From: an uncultured Opitutales bacterium
Lineage (GTDB): Bacteria > Verrucomicrobiota > Verrucomicrobiia > Opitutales > UBA953
Direction: 5' to 3'
NCBI GenBank assembly: GCA_934675585.1
Contig: CAKUQY010000005.1
Span: forward strand, 1 to 64,000
DNA: 64,000 bases
The position numbers and the translations under genes were made by a program. This document shows positions 28,003 to 36,742 of the stretch, in pieces (within the stretch, counting starts at the first letter, position 1; each line of letters begins with the position of its first letter). The notes below the pieces were generated by a model that was given only the letters and a program-made list of their open reading frames with translations, was not told the origin of the DNA and did not search any database.

Positions 28003-28959
28003 TTAAACAAAAAATTTTTTACAATTGTCAGCAACTTCGGTCGCTGGCAATTTTTTTAAATCGTTTTCGGGCGCAACGAGAACGTGATTTGTTGGGCGCG
28101 TCAGCGGGAACGGTCCGTAAAGTTCGGGCGAAGTTGGTCCAAAAATCCCGAGCACGGGAACTTTCATTGCGGCGGCAATGTGCATTGGACCGCTGTCGTT
28201 GGTAACGCAAAATTTTGCGCGCGCAATCAGCGCGGGAACGTCGAGCAATTTTGTTTGACCCATCAAATTTAAAAAGCGCTCATCGCGCACAAAATCTTCT
28301 GCGGGAACGAGCGCACTTTGCCCAACCCAGCAAATTACATTTTGCGGGAACGCCACCAGCAACAGCCGCGTCAATTCCACAAAATACGGCCATTCTTTTT
28401 CTGCACGACGCGAATCAGGAAACAATAAAATCGGTTCGCGGGAACGCAATTTTTCATCGATTGTTGACGACAATTTTGCTCCTGAAAATTTTACGCCGCC
28501 CAGCAATTCTGTCGAAAACCCAAACAATGGCAAAAATTGCGACAAAATATCAACCGCGTGCGCGTGTTTAAAACCTGCGGCGGGAGCGCCCGTTAATTCT
28601 TTGGCACAAAAACGCGCGCCTTCACGCGCGTCGCCTCGTCCCAATTTGCGCGGCGCATTCGCGCACAGCGTCCAAAAACCCGACCGCGCGAGCCCTTGCA
28701 TGTCGATGACAATATCAAATTTTTCTTTGCGCAAACGCATTCCCAAACGCCACACGCCGAGCACGCCTTCTTTGCGATTGTAAACAATGGTGCGCTGCAC
28801 GGTTTCTGTTGCGGCAACGAGCGATTCAAAAATTTCGCGCACAATCCAAGTAATTTCAACATTTTTGGTTCCCATACGCTGACGAATCGTTTCAACGACT
28901 TGCAGGGCGTGTAAAATGTCGCCAAGCGAAGACGGTTTAACGATTAAAATTTTTGTCAT
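28003..28959 (-). CDS. Glycosyltransferase family 9 (heptosyltransferase-like)
   Basis: A 318-residue GT9 protein. It opens with MTKILIVKPSSLGDILHALQV (the SLGD hallmark), has DIVIDMQGLARSG mid-protein and the C-terminal CVTNDSGPMHIAAAMKVPVLGIFGPTSPELYGP donor-binding block. It most resembles WaaC-type ADP-heptose:LPS heptosyltransferase I, which adds the first heptose to Kdo in the inner core (subtype is inference). A second GT9 domain occurs in a fusion at 55.3 kb. It is convergent with dnaJ, with a 14-base gap. Confidence 0.88.
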   Translation of the reverse strand: MTKILIVKPSSLGDILHALQVVETIRQRMGTKNVEITWIVREIFESLVAATETVQRTIVYNRKEGVLGVWRLGMRLRKEKFDIVIDMQGLARSGFWTLCANAPRKLGRGDAREGARFCAKELTGAPAAGFKHAHAVDILSQFLPLFGFSTELLGGVKFSGAKLSSTIDEKLRSREPILLFPDSRRAEKEWPYFVELTRLLLVAFPQNVICWVGQSALVPAEDFVRDERFLNLMGQTKLLDVPALIARAKFCVTNDSGPMHIAAAMKVPVLGIFGPTSPELYGPFPLTRPTNHVLVAPENDLKKLPATEVADNCKKFFV

Positions 28960-29084
28960 TTTGCGGGAGCGTGAATAACTGAAAACTCGCGGGAACGTTT
29001 TTCGACTACGAATAGACGCTAATTAAAACGAATTTTAACTTTTAAATTTTAAATTTCTTCATGGCGGGAACGCCAAAAAATCAA

Positions 29085-29369
29085 TTACTCTTCATTGAAT
29101 TTTTTTGTAAACAATTCTTCAATTTCGCCAAGCATTTTTTGTCCGTCAACCAAATCGCCCGAAACTTCAAAACGCAATTTTGAGCCGTGACCCGCAGCGA
29201 GCATCATTAATCCCATAATCGATTTTCCGTTCACGCGCTCGCCATCTTTTTCGACTTCAAGCTCAACTGCTGGGTGTTTATTTGCGATGCGCACAACCAT
29301 TGCGGCTGGGCGTGCGTGAATGCCCATTTTGTTTTGAACAACAAATTCTTTTGAGATATTTTCTGCCAT
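29085..29369 (-). CDS. ptsH: HPr phosphocarrier protein
   Basis: A 94-residue HPr-fold protein. The active-site His is in KMGIHARPAAM and the regulatory serine in GKSIMGLMML, followed by GSKLRFEVSG. It carries phosphate from enzyme I to EIIA proteins, and a GKSIMGLM serine site is what HPr kinase phosphorylates in carbon control. No PTS genes adjoin it; in Verrucomicrobia it may act mainly in regulation (inference). An EIIA-like domain occurs at 50-51 kb. Confidence 0.95.
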   Translation of the reverse strand: MAENISKEFVVQNKMGIHARPAAMVVRIANKHPAVELEVEKDGERVNGKSIMGLMMLAAGHGSKLRFEVSGDLVDGQKMLGEIEELFTKKFNEE

Positions 29370-29433
29370 TTGAAAGAAATAAATTTACTTCTTCCATTAA
29401 ACCAAATCTTTAAAGATTTGTAAAAACTTTTTT

Positions 29434-29910
29434 TTAGTAAGCCGTCTTAGGCATCGCTTGATAATCAGCAAACAAGCGCTCTGCCGCGGGTTCGCGATGA
29501 AATTCTACCGCCAACAATTGCGCGGGAACGCGATTGGCATAATTTTGCACTTCGCGGTAAAACGGCGCATCGTCAAAACCAATTTGTCGCGCATCATCAA
29601 TATTCATCGCCGAATAAACTTTTGCAATGCGCGCCCACAAAATCGCGCCCAAACACATCGGACACGGCTCCGAAGTTGTATAAAGTTCGCAACCTTCCAA
29701 ATTAAAATTACCAATTTTTGCACACGCTTGGCGAATCGCGTTGACTTCGCCGTGCGCCGTCGGGTCGTTGTCGCGCACCACCGTGTTGTGAGTCGCCGCC
29801 AAAACCTCGTTCCCGCGCACAATCACACAGCCAAACGGACCGCCGCATCCCGCTTCAATTCCCTTGCGCGCGGTTTCAATTGCCAATTGCATAAATTTTT
29901 CTTGATACAT
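29434..29910 (-). CDS. guaD: Guanine deaminase, CDA superfamily
   Basis: A 158-residue cytidine-deaminase-fold enzyme. Zinc ligands lie in PTAHGEVNAIR (His, with catalytic Glu) and SEPCPMCLGAILWARI (two Cys). Length, GGPFGCVIV, the IGFDDAPFYREV segment and an aromatic C-terminal tail ending in AY match the B. subtilis GuaD type rather than TadA. It converts guanine to xanthine (EC 3.5.4.3). It lies just upstream of ptsH on the same strand. The nearby repeat begins 23 bases from its start. Confidence 0.88.
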   Translation of the reverse strand: MYQEKFMQLAIETARKGIEAGCGGPFGCVIVRGNEVLAATHNTVVRDNDPTAHGEVNAIRQACAKIGNFNLEGCELYTTSEPCPMCLGAILWARIAKVYSAMNIDDARQIGFDDAPFYREVQNYANRVPAQLLAVEFHREPAAERLFADYQAMPKTAY

Positions 29911-29933
29911 AAAATCATTTTAAAAGCGTTTTC

Positions 29934-30146
29934 GCGGGAACGCAAATAAGAGTTGAGAATTGAGTGTTTTCGCCACGCACAAAAAATAAAAACAGCCTTT
30001 GTCGTCGCTAACGCCGTTTTCTAACGAAAACGTTCCCGCGAGAAAAATAAAATCCATCGAAATATTTCATTATTTTCACGGGAACGCTCGCGTTAGCGGG
30101 CTGCATTAGCAACGACAATAATTGTTTTTTATTCCCGCGTTCCCGC
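29934..30146 (+). repeat. 213-bp direct repeat, left copy
   Basis: This copy matches 31181-31393 along the whole 213 bases with only two mismatches by eye (CTGCAT versus CGGCGT). It contains four motif copies. The central part can form a long hairpin: GTCGTCGCTAACG with CGTTAGC...AACGAC, and inner CGTTCCCG with CGGGAACG. A partial copy is at 11751-11850. Together with its partner it brackets the RelA/SpoT-domain gene. Confidence 0.92.
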
Positions 30147-30228
30147 GGATTTTGTGGTTTGGAGCAAGGCGTGGAGTGATTTATTTTGCTTTATTTGCAG
30201 TTTTTGGTTGTTTATAATTGTTGAGGTA

Positions 30229-31179
30229 ATGCTAACGAACAAACAGATTGACAACGCGGGCGAGCGGCTATTGAGCGAGCCGACCGAGCGTGATTATGCG
30301 GTGATTTATGAATACCGTATGCTGCATTGGCATTTGATGATTTCGCTGGTGAACACGATTGCGAAGAAGTTGCCGAAGCCACAGGTGTTGGCACGGCGCA
30401 TTAAACGGATCTCATCGATTAAGACAAAGATTGCGCGGATGCATACGCGTTTGAGCTCGATGCAGGATATTGGTGGCGTGCGTGCGATTTTTAGGGACGA
30501 TGCGGAAGTTGAGGCGTTTGCGCGGAAGGTGCGTGCGGCGTATTCAAGCGCGCGGTGCAGGTTGCGGATCATTAAGGAAAATAATTACATTGAACAGCCG
30601 AAACCTGACGGCTACCGTAGCCATCACATTATTTTTCAGTATTGCGGCGGCACTGGAGAGCAAGAGAAATACAACGGGCTGAAAGTGGAGTTGCAATTGC
30701 GCACGCTTGCACAGCACGCTTGGGCGACCGCCGTAGAGATTGTCGGCACAATCGACAGGGCGAATGAGATTAAACAGGGACGCGGCACGGCAGATTATCG
30801 CGAGTTTTTTGAGATTGCCAGCGCGGTTTTGCACGATTGCGCGACAGAAAAGCAGATTGAACGCATTCGAGAAATCGACAAAAAAGAACACATTATCAAC
30901 AAGATTCAAGCGCTAAAAGTAGCCATGAAACAGCCCGCGAGCGCAAACAAGAATTTGCTGATTTTGAACTACGAGCAGAAAACATTGCAGATTCAACCGT
31001 TTAACGACAACGACATTTTTTCCCAAAAACTTTACGAAAAGTTTGACACTGACGAGCATTTTGATACAGTGCTGGTCAACCTGAGCGACATTAAAAAGCT
31101 TAAAAAAGCGTATCCGAACTATTATTTGGACGCGTCGGATTTTGTTGCTCGGCTCGGAAAGAAACTCGGCTACAAATAG
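30229..31179 (+). CDS. RelA/SpoT-domain protein in a repeat-flanked cassette
   Basis: A 316-residue protein from ATG 30229, which has a GAGG ribosome site; the longer frame from 30154 is rejected. A RelA/SpoT nucleotidyltransferase domain covers about 40-200: RRIKRISSIKTKIARM, MQDIGGVRAIF, KPDGYRSHHIIFQY and VELQLRTLAQHAWATAVE. There is no HD, TGS or ACT domain, so it is not a housekeeping Rel. It may make (p)ppGpp-like alarmones or be a toxin that modifies nucleotides or tRNA, as in toxSAS/CapRel (inference). The gene has no motif copy, uses different codons from its neighbours and is flanked by 213-bp direct repeats. A TATAAT box lies at 30213. Confidence 0.85.
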   Translation: MLTNKQIDNAGERLLSEPTERDYAVIYEYRMLHWHLMISLVNTIAKKLPKPQVLARRIKRISSIKTKIARMHTRLSSMQDIGGVRAIFRDDAEVEAFARKVRAAYSSARCRLRIIKENNYIEQPKPDGYRSHHIIFQYCGGTGEQEKYNGLKVELQLRTLAQHAWATAVEIVGTIDRANEIKQGRGTADYREFFEIASAVLHDCATEKQIERIREIDKKEHIINKIQALKVAMKQPASANKNLLILNYEQKTLQIQPFNDNDIFSQKLYEKFDTDEHFDTVLVNLSDIKKLKKAYPNYYLDASDFVARLGKKLGYK

Positions 31180-31180
31180 T

Positions 31181-31393
31181 GCGGGAACGCAAATAAGAGT
31201 TGAGAATTGAGTGTTTTCGCCACGCACAAAAAATAAAAACAGCCTTTGTCGTCGCTAACGCCGTTTTCTAACGAAAACGTTCCCGCGAGAAAAATAAAAT
31301 CCATCGAAATATTTCATTATTTTCACGGGAACGCTCGCGTTAGCGGGCGGCGTTAGCAACGACAATAATTGTTTTTTATTCCCGCGTTCCCGC
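31181..31393 (+). repeat. 213-bp direct repeat, right copy
   Basis: Right-hand copy of the repeat at 29934-30146, in the same orientation, beginning two bases after the stop of the RelA/SpoT gene. Exact ends coincide with motif copies (GCGGGAACG at the left, CGTTCCCGC at the right), so the repeat starts and stops in inverted motifs. Confidence 0.92.
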
Positions 31394-31497
31394 ATTAAAA
31401 CTCCCAAAAAATTCGTTTCATTTGTTTAATTCGTAGTCAAAAAAATATCCCCCGCGTCCCCGCAAAATAGTTGCCTCACGCGCGCGTGGGATTTATA

Positions 31498-33234
31498 ATG
31501 AAATCACTTATGAAAATCTTGATGCTCTCCCCCGAAATCGCTCCATTTTCTAAGACAGGTGGTCTTGGAGACGCTGTAGCGGCAATGACAAAATATATGG
31601 CAAAACACGGCCACGAAGTTCGCGTGATCACACCCGCCTACGGCTCTGTTAAGCGCGACGACACGTGGAAACAATTCCCCGATCCCGTGCGCGTTGAGCT
31701 TGGTCTCGGCATGTTCAGCGAATGTGGCGTTTGGAACGTTCCATTTTACGGCGCCGAAATTTCGTTTATTGAATACAATCATTTTTTTGGCGCGAACGAA
31801 ATCTACTCAAAGCGTCCTGACGATGCTTATCGCTTTGCGTTTTTCTGCAAAGCAGCAATTGATTTTTGCGAGCAGACAAATTGGATTCCCGACATTGTGC
31901 ACTGCCACGATTGGACAACGGGGCTCGTTCCCGCAATTCTCAACACGCGCGACAACTGGCGCCGCATCGCTCGCGCGGGAACGGTTTTCACGATTCACAA
32001 TTTGCAACACCAGGGCTACGCGCCGCGCGGCATTATCGAATATCTCGGTTTGCCTTGGGGACTTTTTACGGCGGACAATTACGAATCGCTCGGCGGCATC
32101 AATATGATGAAAGGCGCGCTTTACCACGCGACAAAAATCACGACGGTTTCGCCGACCTACGCTTTTGAAATCCAAACACCACAATACGGCTTCGGCATCG
32201 ACGGTGTTTTGCGCCACCGTTCCCGCGATTTGACGGGAATCATCAACGGCATCGACTACGGCGAATGGTCGCCGCTCATCGACAATCTCGTTCCCGCGCA
32301 TTTTAACGCTGACGATTTCACGGGCAAAAATATTTGCAAAGCAGAATTACAAAAACAATCTGGTTTGCCCGTCAATCAAAACATTCCTGTCTTTGGCATT
32401 GTTTCACGTTTGGCAGACCAAAAAGGTCTCGATTTGCTCGCCAATGTTTTGCCAGATTTACTTTCGCGCGCCGCGATGCAGGTAGTTATGCTCGGCAGCG
32501 GCGATCCCGTTTTGGAACACATTTTTAGCAATTTGGCTGCGATGCATCCCGATAAAATGTCGGTAACCATCGGCTACAACAACAAGCTCGCGCACATGAT
32601 TGAGGCGGGATCGGACTTTTTCATTATGCCTTCGCGCTTTGAGCCATGCGGTCTCAATCAAATGTATTCGATGGCTTACGGCACTTTGCCAATCGTGCGC
32701 ACAACGGGCGGTTTGGTGGATACGGTGATTCCGTGGGATCCGCGCATGCCTGGTCAAGGCACGGGAATCAATTTCCACGATGCCGACCCGAACGCACTCT
32801 GCTGGGCACTCGAACGCGCGTTGCAACTTTACTACGATTATCCGAGCGAATATTTGTCGGTGCGTTCAAATGGCATGCGCAAAGATTTCAGTTGGGATCG
32901 TTCAGTTGAGCAATACGAAAAAGTTTACAAAGACGCAATCGAAGCTCGCAAAGGCGCGTTCCCGCCACCTTCAAAAGTCAAAGCTAAAAAAGCAGCGGTA
33001 AAAACAGAAGAAAAACCGGCAACGCCAACCAAAAGCGTTCCCGCAGCGGCACCCGCAAAAACCGTTCCCGCAACAAAAATTGCGACTAAAACGGAACTAA
33101 AGCCCGTTCCCGCGCTCGCGCTAAAGCCCGTTCCCGCGCTCGCGCCAAAACCCGTTCCCGCGGCGGCAAAACCCGTTCCCGCGGCGGCAAAACCCGTTCC
33201 CGCAAAACCAGCAAAAAAGAAAAAGAAAAAATAA
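31498..33234 (+). CDS. glgA: Glycogen synthase (ADP-glucose type) with repetitive tail
   Basis: A GT5 enzyme, about 578 residues from ATG 31498 (ATG 31510 is also possible). It has the ADP-glucose-binding KTGGLGD near the N-terminus and the C-terminal MPSRFEPCGLNQMYSMAYGTLPIVRTTGGLVDTV signature (EC 2.4.1.21). After the family end at about residue 490, some 85 extra residues form a Lys/Pro/Ala-rich tail of KPVPALA and KPVPAAA repeats ending in six lysines. The DNA repeats (33100-33210) are built round CGTTCCCGC. The stop overlaps the next ATG (TAATG). Confidence 0.95.
   Translation: MKSLMKILMLSPEIAPFSKTGGLGDAVAAMTKYMAKHGHEVRVITPAYGSVKRDDTWKQFPDPVRVELGLGMFSECGVWNVPFYGAEISFIEYNHFFGANEIYSKRPDDAYRFAFFCKAAIDFCEQTNWIPDIVHCHDWTTGLVPAILNTRDNWRRIARAGTVFTIHNLQHQGYAPRGIIEYLGLPWGLFTADNYESLGGINMMKGALYHATKITTVSPTYAFEIQTPQYGFGIDGVLRHRSRDLTGIINGIDYGEWSPLIDNLVPAHFNADDFTGKNICKAELQKQSGLPVNQNIPVFGIVSRLADQKGLDLLANVLPDLLSRAAMQVVMLGSGDPVLEHIFSNLAAMHPDKMSVTIGYNNKLAHMIEAGSDFFIMPSRFEPCGLNQMYSMAYGTLPIVRTTGGLVDTVIPWDPRMPGQGTGINFHDADPNALCWALERALQLYYDYPSEYLSVRSNGMRKDFSWDRSVEQYEKVYKDAIEARKGAFPPPSKVKAKKAAVKTEEKPATPTKSVPAAAPAKTVPATKIATKTELKPVPALALKPVPALAPKPVPAAAKPVPAAAKPVPAKPAKKKKKK
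33100..33210 (+). repeat. Tandem motif-centred units in the glgA tail
   Basis: Two 24-bp units followed by two 21-bp units and a partial one, each centred on CCCGTTCCCGCG and coding for KPVPALA or KPVPAAA. They differ by single bases, indicating local duplication. Confidence 0.85.
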
Positions 33235-34031
33235 TGGCAGATGGTTTAGCACAGCGCATCGAAGTCGCGCGCAAAGTAATTCGCGAACAAATTCAATTTT
33301 TCCATACACATTTTTCACATGTTGAAAGTCATTGGAAAGAAGATAATTCGCGCGTTACCGAAGCCGACCTCGCGCTGTCGCAAACGATCACGCGCAGCAT
33401 TTTAAATGCGTTCCCGCAGGACGATTTTTGTTCAGAAGAAGAATTGCCGCCCGCGGGAACGGTTAAAAATTTCAGCGCGGAATTCGCTTGGGTGCTCGAC
33501 CCGATAGACGGAACCAATAATTTTGCGCGTGGCATGCCGCAGTGCGCGATTTCGCTCGCGCTCTTGCAAAACGGCGTTCCCGTTTACGGCATTCTTTACG
33601 ACAACGCGCAAAAAGTTTTTCTCGAAGGCGGCGCGTCTGTCGGGCTTTTGAAAAATGGCGAAAAATTCGTTCCCGTGCCCGCCGAACCTTACGACGAACA
33701 TTCGATTATTTCGATGCATTTTCCCGTCAAACGCGGAACATTGCTCGCGCTCGCGCCGCTGCTCACGGTGAATCCGTTCCGCTGTCAAGGTTCTGCCGCG
33801 CTCAATCTCGCCTACAATGCATTTGGCGCGATTGACGGCAGCATTGATTTTAAAACCAAAGTTTGGGACATCGCCGCGGCTTACGCGATGCTCATTGCTT
33901 CGGGTCGCGCCATTCGTTTCATCAAAAATAATCCGTTCCCGCTAAAAAATATTTGCCACAAAATGCCAGCGATTCAATGGTTTGCGGGAACGACTTATTT
34001 TATGGAAAAAATGAAAACAATCAATTTGTAA
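33234..34031 (+). CDS. Inositol monophosphatase family protein
   Basis: A 265-residue protein. FCSEEELP (metal Glu), WVLDPIDGTNNFARG and the C-terminal VWDIAAAYAMLIASGR give the complete Mg2+-dependent sugar-phosphatase signature. Its ATG overlaps the TAA of glgA, so the two are translationally coupled. The substrate may be inositol phosphate, histidinol phosphate or a glycogen-related sugar phosphate; sequence cannot decide. It is divergent from the paralogue at 17.1 kb. Confidence 0.9.
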   Translation: MADGLAQRIEVARKVIREQIQFFHTHFSHVESHWKEDNSRVTEADLALSQTITRSILNAFPQDDFCSEEELPPAGTVKNFSAEFAWVLDPIDGTNNFARGMPQCAISLALLQNGVPVYGILYDNAQKVFLEGGASVGLLKNGEKFVPVPAEPYDEHSIISMHFPVKRGTLLALAPLLTVNPFRCQGSAALNLAYNAFGAIDGSIDFKTKVWDIAAAYAMLIASGRAIRFIKNNPFPLKNICHKMPAIQWFAGTTYFMEKMKTINL

Positions 34032-34035
34032 ATTT

Positions 34036-34782
34036 ATGAAACGCATTTTAATCACAGGTGCCAGCCGTGGCATCGGCAAAGCAATTGCCATCGCACTCGC
34101 AAAACAATCAATCGCGCTCGGGAACGCTTATTCGCTCGTCTTACACGCGAACAAAAATTTAGCTTCGACGCAAACGCTCGCCGATGAATTAAGCGCCGCG
34201 GGAACGCCAGCGTCCGCAGTCGCATTCGACATTTCCGACCGCGAACAATGCGCAAAAATTCTCACCGACGATGTCGAAAAAAACGGCGCGTTCTGGGGAG
34301 TCGTCTGCAACGCGGGAATTACCGCCGACAACGCGTTCCCGATGATTTCTGGCGACGAATGGGACCGCGTTTTGCGCACCAATCTTGACGGTTTTTACAA
34401 CGTTTTGCAACCGCTTGTGATGCCGATGGTGCGCTTGCGCGAAGGCGGCCGCATCGTAACCATTTCATCGGTCAGCGGCGTGGTCGGCAATCGCGGACAA
34501 GTCAATTATTCTGCGAGCAAAGCCGGCATTATTGGCGCGACAAAAGCGCTCGCCGTCGAAATGGCAAAACGTAAAATCACCGTCAATTGCGTCGCGCCTG
34601 GTTTTATCGAAACCGAAATGACCGCCAATCTCATCGTTCCCAAAGAAGAAATCTTCAAAGCGATTCCAATGCAACGCGCGGGAACGCCCGAAGAAGTCGC
34701 GGGAACGGTCGCGTTTTTGTTTTCTGATAGCGCCGCTTACATCACGCGCCAAGTTATTTCCGTCAATGGTGGCATGTGTTAG
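34036..34782 (+). CDS. fabG: 3-oxoacyl-ACP reductase, SDR family
   Basis: A 248-residue classical SDR. NADPH site TGASRGIGKA at residues ~8-17, CNAGIT, catalytic Ser in ISSVSG and the YSASKAG Tyr/Lys pair, then the CVAPGFIETEM loop. It reduces 3-oxoacyl-ACP. Downstream are a ketosynthase, a chain-length factor and an LPLAT, so it is likely the ketoreductase of an aryl-polyene-type pathway rather than the housekeeping FabG (inference). It is 4 bases after the IMPase gene. Confidence 0.9.
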   Translation: MKRILITGASRGIGKAIAIALAKQSIALGNAYSLVLHANKNLASTQTLADELSAAGTPASAVAFDISDREQCAKILTDDVEKNGAFWGVVCNAGITADNAFPMISGDEWDRVLRTNLDGFYNVLQPLVMPMVRLREGGRIVTISSVSGVVGNRGQVNYSASKAGIIGATKALAVEMAKRKITVNCVAPGFIETEMTANLIVPKEEIFKAIPMQRAGTPEEVAGTVAFLFSDSAAYITRQVISVNGGMC

Positions 34783-34837
34783 CGATTGAAATTTAAAAGC
34801 GAACCATTTAAAATCGAGTTTTTACCATTAAAAATTT

Positions 34838-36070
34838 ATGAATAACCGTCGAGTTGTAATTACTGGAATGTCAGCGATTTCTGCCTTGGGCAACGATCGC
34901 AAAGCGATGTGGGAACGCATGCACATCTTTAAAAACTGCGTTCAAAATAATCCTGAATGGGAACAATACAACGGCTTGCGTTCCCGCCTCAGCGCGCCAA
35001 TGACCGACTACCAAATGCCTGCTTACGACCGCAAATTGATGCGCACAATGTCCGAAGTTTCAGTGCTCGGCATCGACGCGACCGAAAAAGCGCTCGCGGA
35101 CGCAGGTTTTGAACAAGGCAGCGATGAAGTTTGCGGCGGAAAAATGGGCATCGCCTACGGTTCTTGCACGGGCTCGCTCACCGAACACTACACGCTCAGC
35201 ACACTCTACGATCAAAAATCTGTCAGCGCGTTCAATTCAGGAACCTACGTCAAAATGATGGGCCACACCGTTCCCGTGAATATCGGACTTTTCTTCAAAA
35301 CGACTGGACGACTTTTGCCAACCTCGACGGCCTGCACCTCAGGCAGTTTGTCAATTGGTTTGGCTTATGAAACCATCAAATTCGGCATGCAAGATATGAT
35401 GATTGCTGGCGGCTCGGAATCGCTCTCGCTCCCGCAAGTTTGCATTTTTGACGCGCTTTTTGCAACCTCAACCAAAAATGAAACTCCCGAAAAATCAATT
35501 CGTCCATTCGACAAAGATCGCGACGGACTCGTCATCGGTGAAGGCGCGGGAACGCTGATTTTGGAAGAGCTCGAACACGCAAAAGCACGCGGCGCGCACA
35601 TTTACGCCGAAATCGTCGGATTCGGCACCAACACCGATGGCACGCACATCACCAATCCAAATTCAAAAACCATGGCAATCGCGCTCAAAAACGCGCTCGA
35701 AAGTGCCAATCTTGACGGGAACGCGATTGGCTACGTCAATGCCCACGGCACAGCGACCAGTCGTGGCGATGTCGCAGAAACCACCGCTACCCGCGAAGTT
35801 TTTCAACGCGCGGTTCCCGTTTCGACGCTCAAAAGTTATATCGGCCACACGCTCGGCGCTTGCGGCGCGCTCGAAGCCATCGCCACAATCGACATGATGA
35901 ACAACGGCTGGTTTATCCCGACGCTCAACCTTGAAAATGTCGATCCCGCTTGCGGCGAGCTCGATTACATCACGGGCGAAGGGCGCAACATCGACTGCGA
36001 ATACGTCATGAGCAACAACTTCGCGTTTGGCGGCATCAACACTTCACTCATTTTCAAAAAGTGGCAATAA
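34838..36070 (+). CDS. Beta-ketoacyl-ACP synthase of aryl-polyene type
   Basis: A 410-residue thiolase-fold ketosynthase. Catalytic Cys in STACTSGSLSIG, His in NAHGTATSRGD and His in YIGHTLGACGALEA are all present, with VIGEGAGTLILEELEHAKARGA. The N-terminal RVVITGMSAISALGNDRKAMW matches the ApeR/ApeO group more than primary FabF. It elongates acyl chains with malonyl-ACP. The partner chain-length factor overlaps its 3' end, the classic heterodimer arrangement. Confidence 0.88.
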   Translation: MNNRRVVITGMSAISALGNDRKAMWERMHIFKNCVQNNPEWEQYNGLRSRLSAPMTDYQMPAYDRKLMRTMSEVSVLGIDATEKALADAGFEQGSDEVCGGKMGIAYGSCTGSLTEHYTLSTLYDQKSVSAFNSGTYVKMMGHTVPVNIGLFFKTTGRLLPTSTACTSGSLSIGLAYETIKFGMQDMMIAGGSESLSLPQVCIFDALFATSTKNETPEKSIRPFDKDRDGLVIGEGAGTLILEELEHAKARGAHIYAEIVGFGTNTDGTHITNPNSKTMAIALKNALESANLDGNAIGYVNAHGTATSRGDVAETTATREVFQRAVPVSTLKSYIGHTLGACGALEAIATIDMMNNGWFIPTLNLENVDPACGELDYITGEGRNIDCEYVMSNNFAFGGINTSLIFKKWQ

Positions 36071-36741
36071 ATTTTAACATCACAAGCGGTGGCGTTTGGA
36101 CGCCCAACAATTCGATCGCCGTTCCCGCAAATTTGCCGTTCCCGCTGAGCGTTTTTGCCGATGAAACGCCCAACACCAAAGGACTGCAATTGCCCATCAA
36201 ACGCAAATTGAGCACCATCTCAAAAAGCGCACTTTTAACAACGGCGACTTGCGGGAACGCCGAAACGCTCGCGCGCGTACCTTACGTTTTTTCTTCGCGC
36301 TGGGGCGAATGGTCGCGGGAACTTAATTTACTTTTTGAGCGCGCGGAAACGGGTGAAGTTTCGCAAGGCGGATTTTCGCTTTCAGTGCACAACACTTCGC
36401 CAAGCTTGTTCACGCTGATGTATAAAAATCATTGCAACTACACAGCAATTTCGGCGGGAACGGCAAGTCTTGAAGCCGCAATTTTACAAGGCGCGATGTG
36501 GCTCAAACAATACGAACAAGTGCTCATCACTTACGGCGAAGAGCCCGCGCCAGAATTGCCGGGCGTTGCCGAAAAAATCGAGGCGGGAACGCTCTCGCTT
36601 TTGCTCTCGCGCGGGAACGATTACACGCTCAACGCCAGCGCGGGAACGCAAAATCCGCCGCTCACCATCGCATCGCTTCTCGCCGCAATCGCCGCGGGAA
36701 CGCCCATCGCAGGCGCAACAATCGACTTCGCAAAAAACTAA
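36061..36741 (+). CDS. Ketosynthase chain-length factor-like protein
   Basis: 226 residues from a GTG at 36061, which overlaps the ketosynthase stop by 10 bases. The longer frame from 35950 lies inside the ketosynthase and is rejected. The core FSSRWGEWSRELNLL, GEVSQGGFSLSVHN and ISAGTASLEAAILQG matches the Ketoacyl-synt_2 family (PF13723), which is found beside aryl-polyene ketosynthases. It lacks the Cys-His-His triad of an active enzyme, so a structural partner that sets chain length is likely. Confidence 0.82.
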   Translation: MAINFNITSGGVWTPNNSIAVPANLPFPLSVFADETPNTKGLQLPIKRKLSTISKSALLTTATCGNAETLARVPYVFSSRWGEWSRELNLLFERAETGEVSQGGFSLSVHNTSPSLFTLMYKNHCNYTAISAGTASLEAAILQGAMWLKQYEQVLITYGEEPAPELPGVAEKIEAGTLSLLLSRGNDYTLNASAGTQNPPLTIASLLAAIAAGTPIAGATIDFAKN

Positions 36742-36742
36742 A

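Noticed and set aside
35950..36060. Longer start for the chain-length factor
   Set aside because: The Arg/His-rich N-terminus is an off-frame reading of the ketosynthase 3' end; GTG 36061 fits the family.
36470..36742. Longer start for the LPLAT gene
   Set aside because: The first 91 codons read the chain-length factor in another frame; ATG 36743 directly follows that gene and begins the hydrophobic segment.
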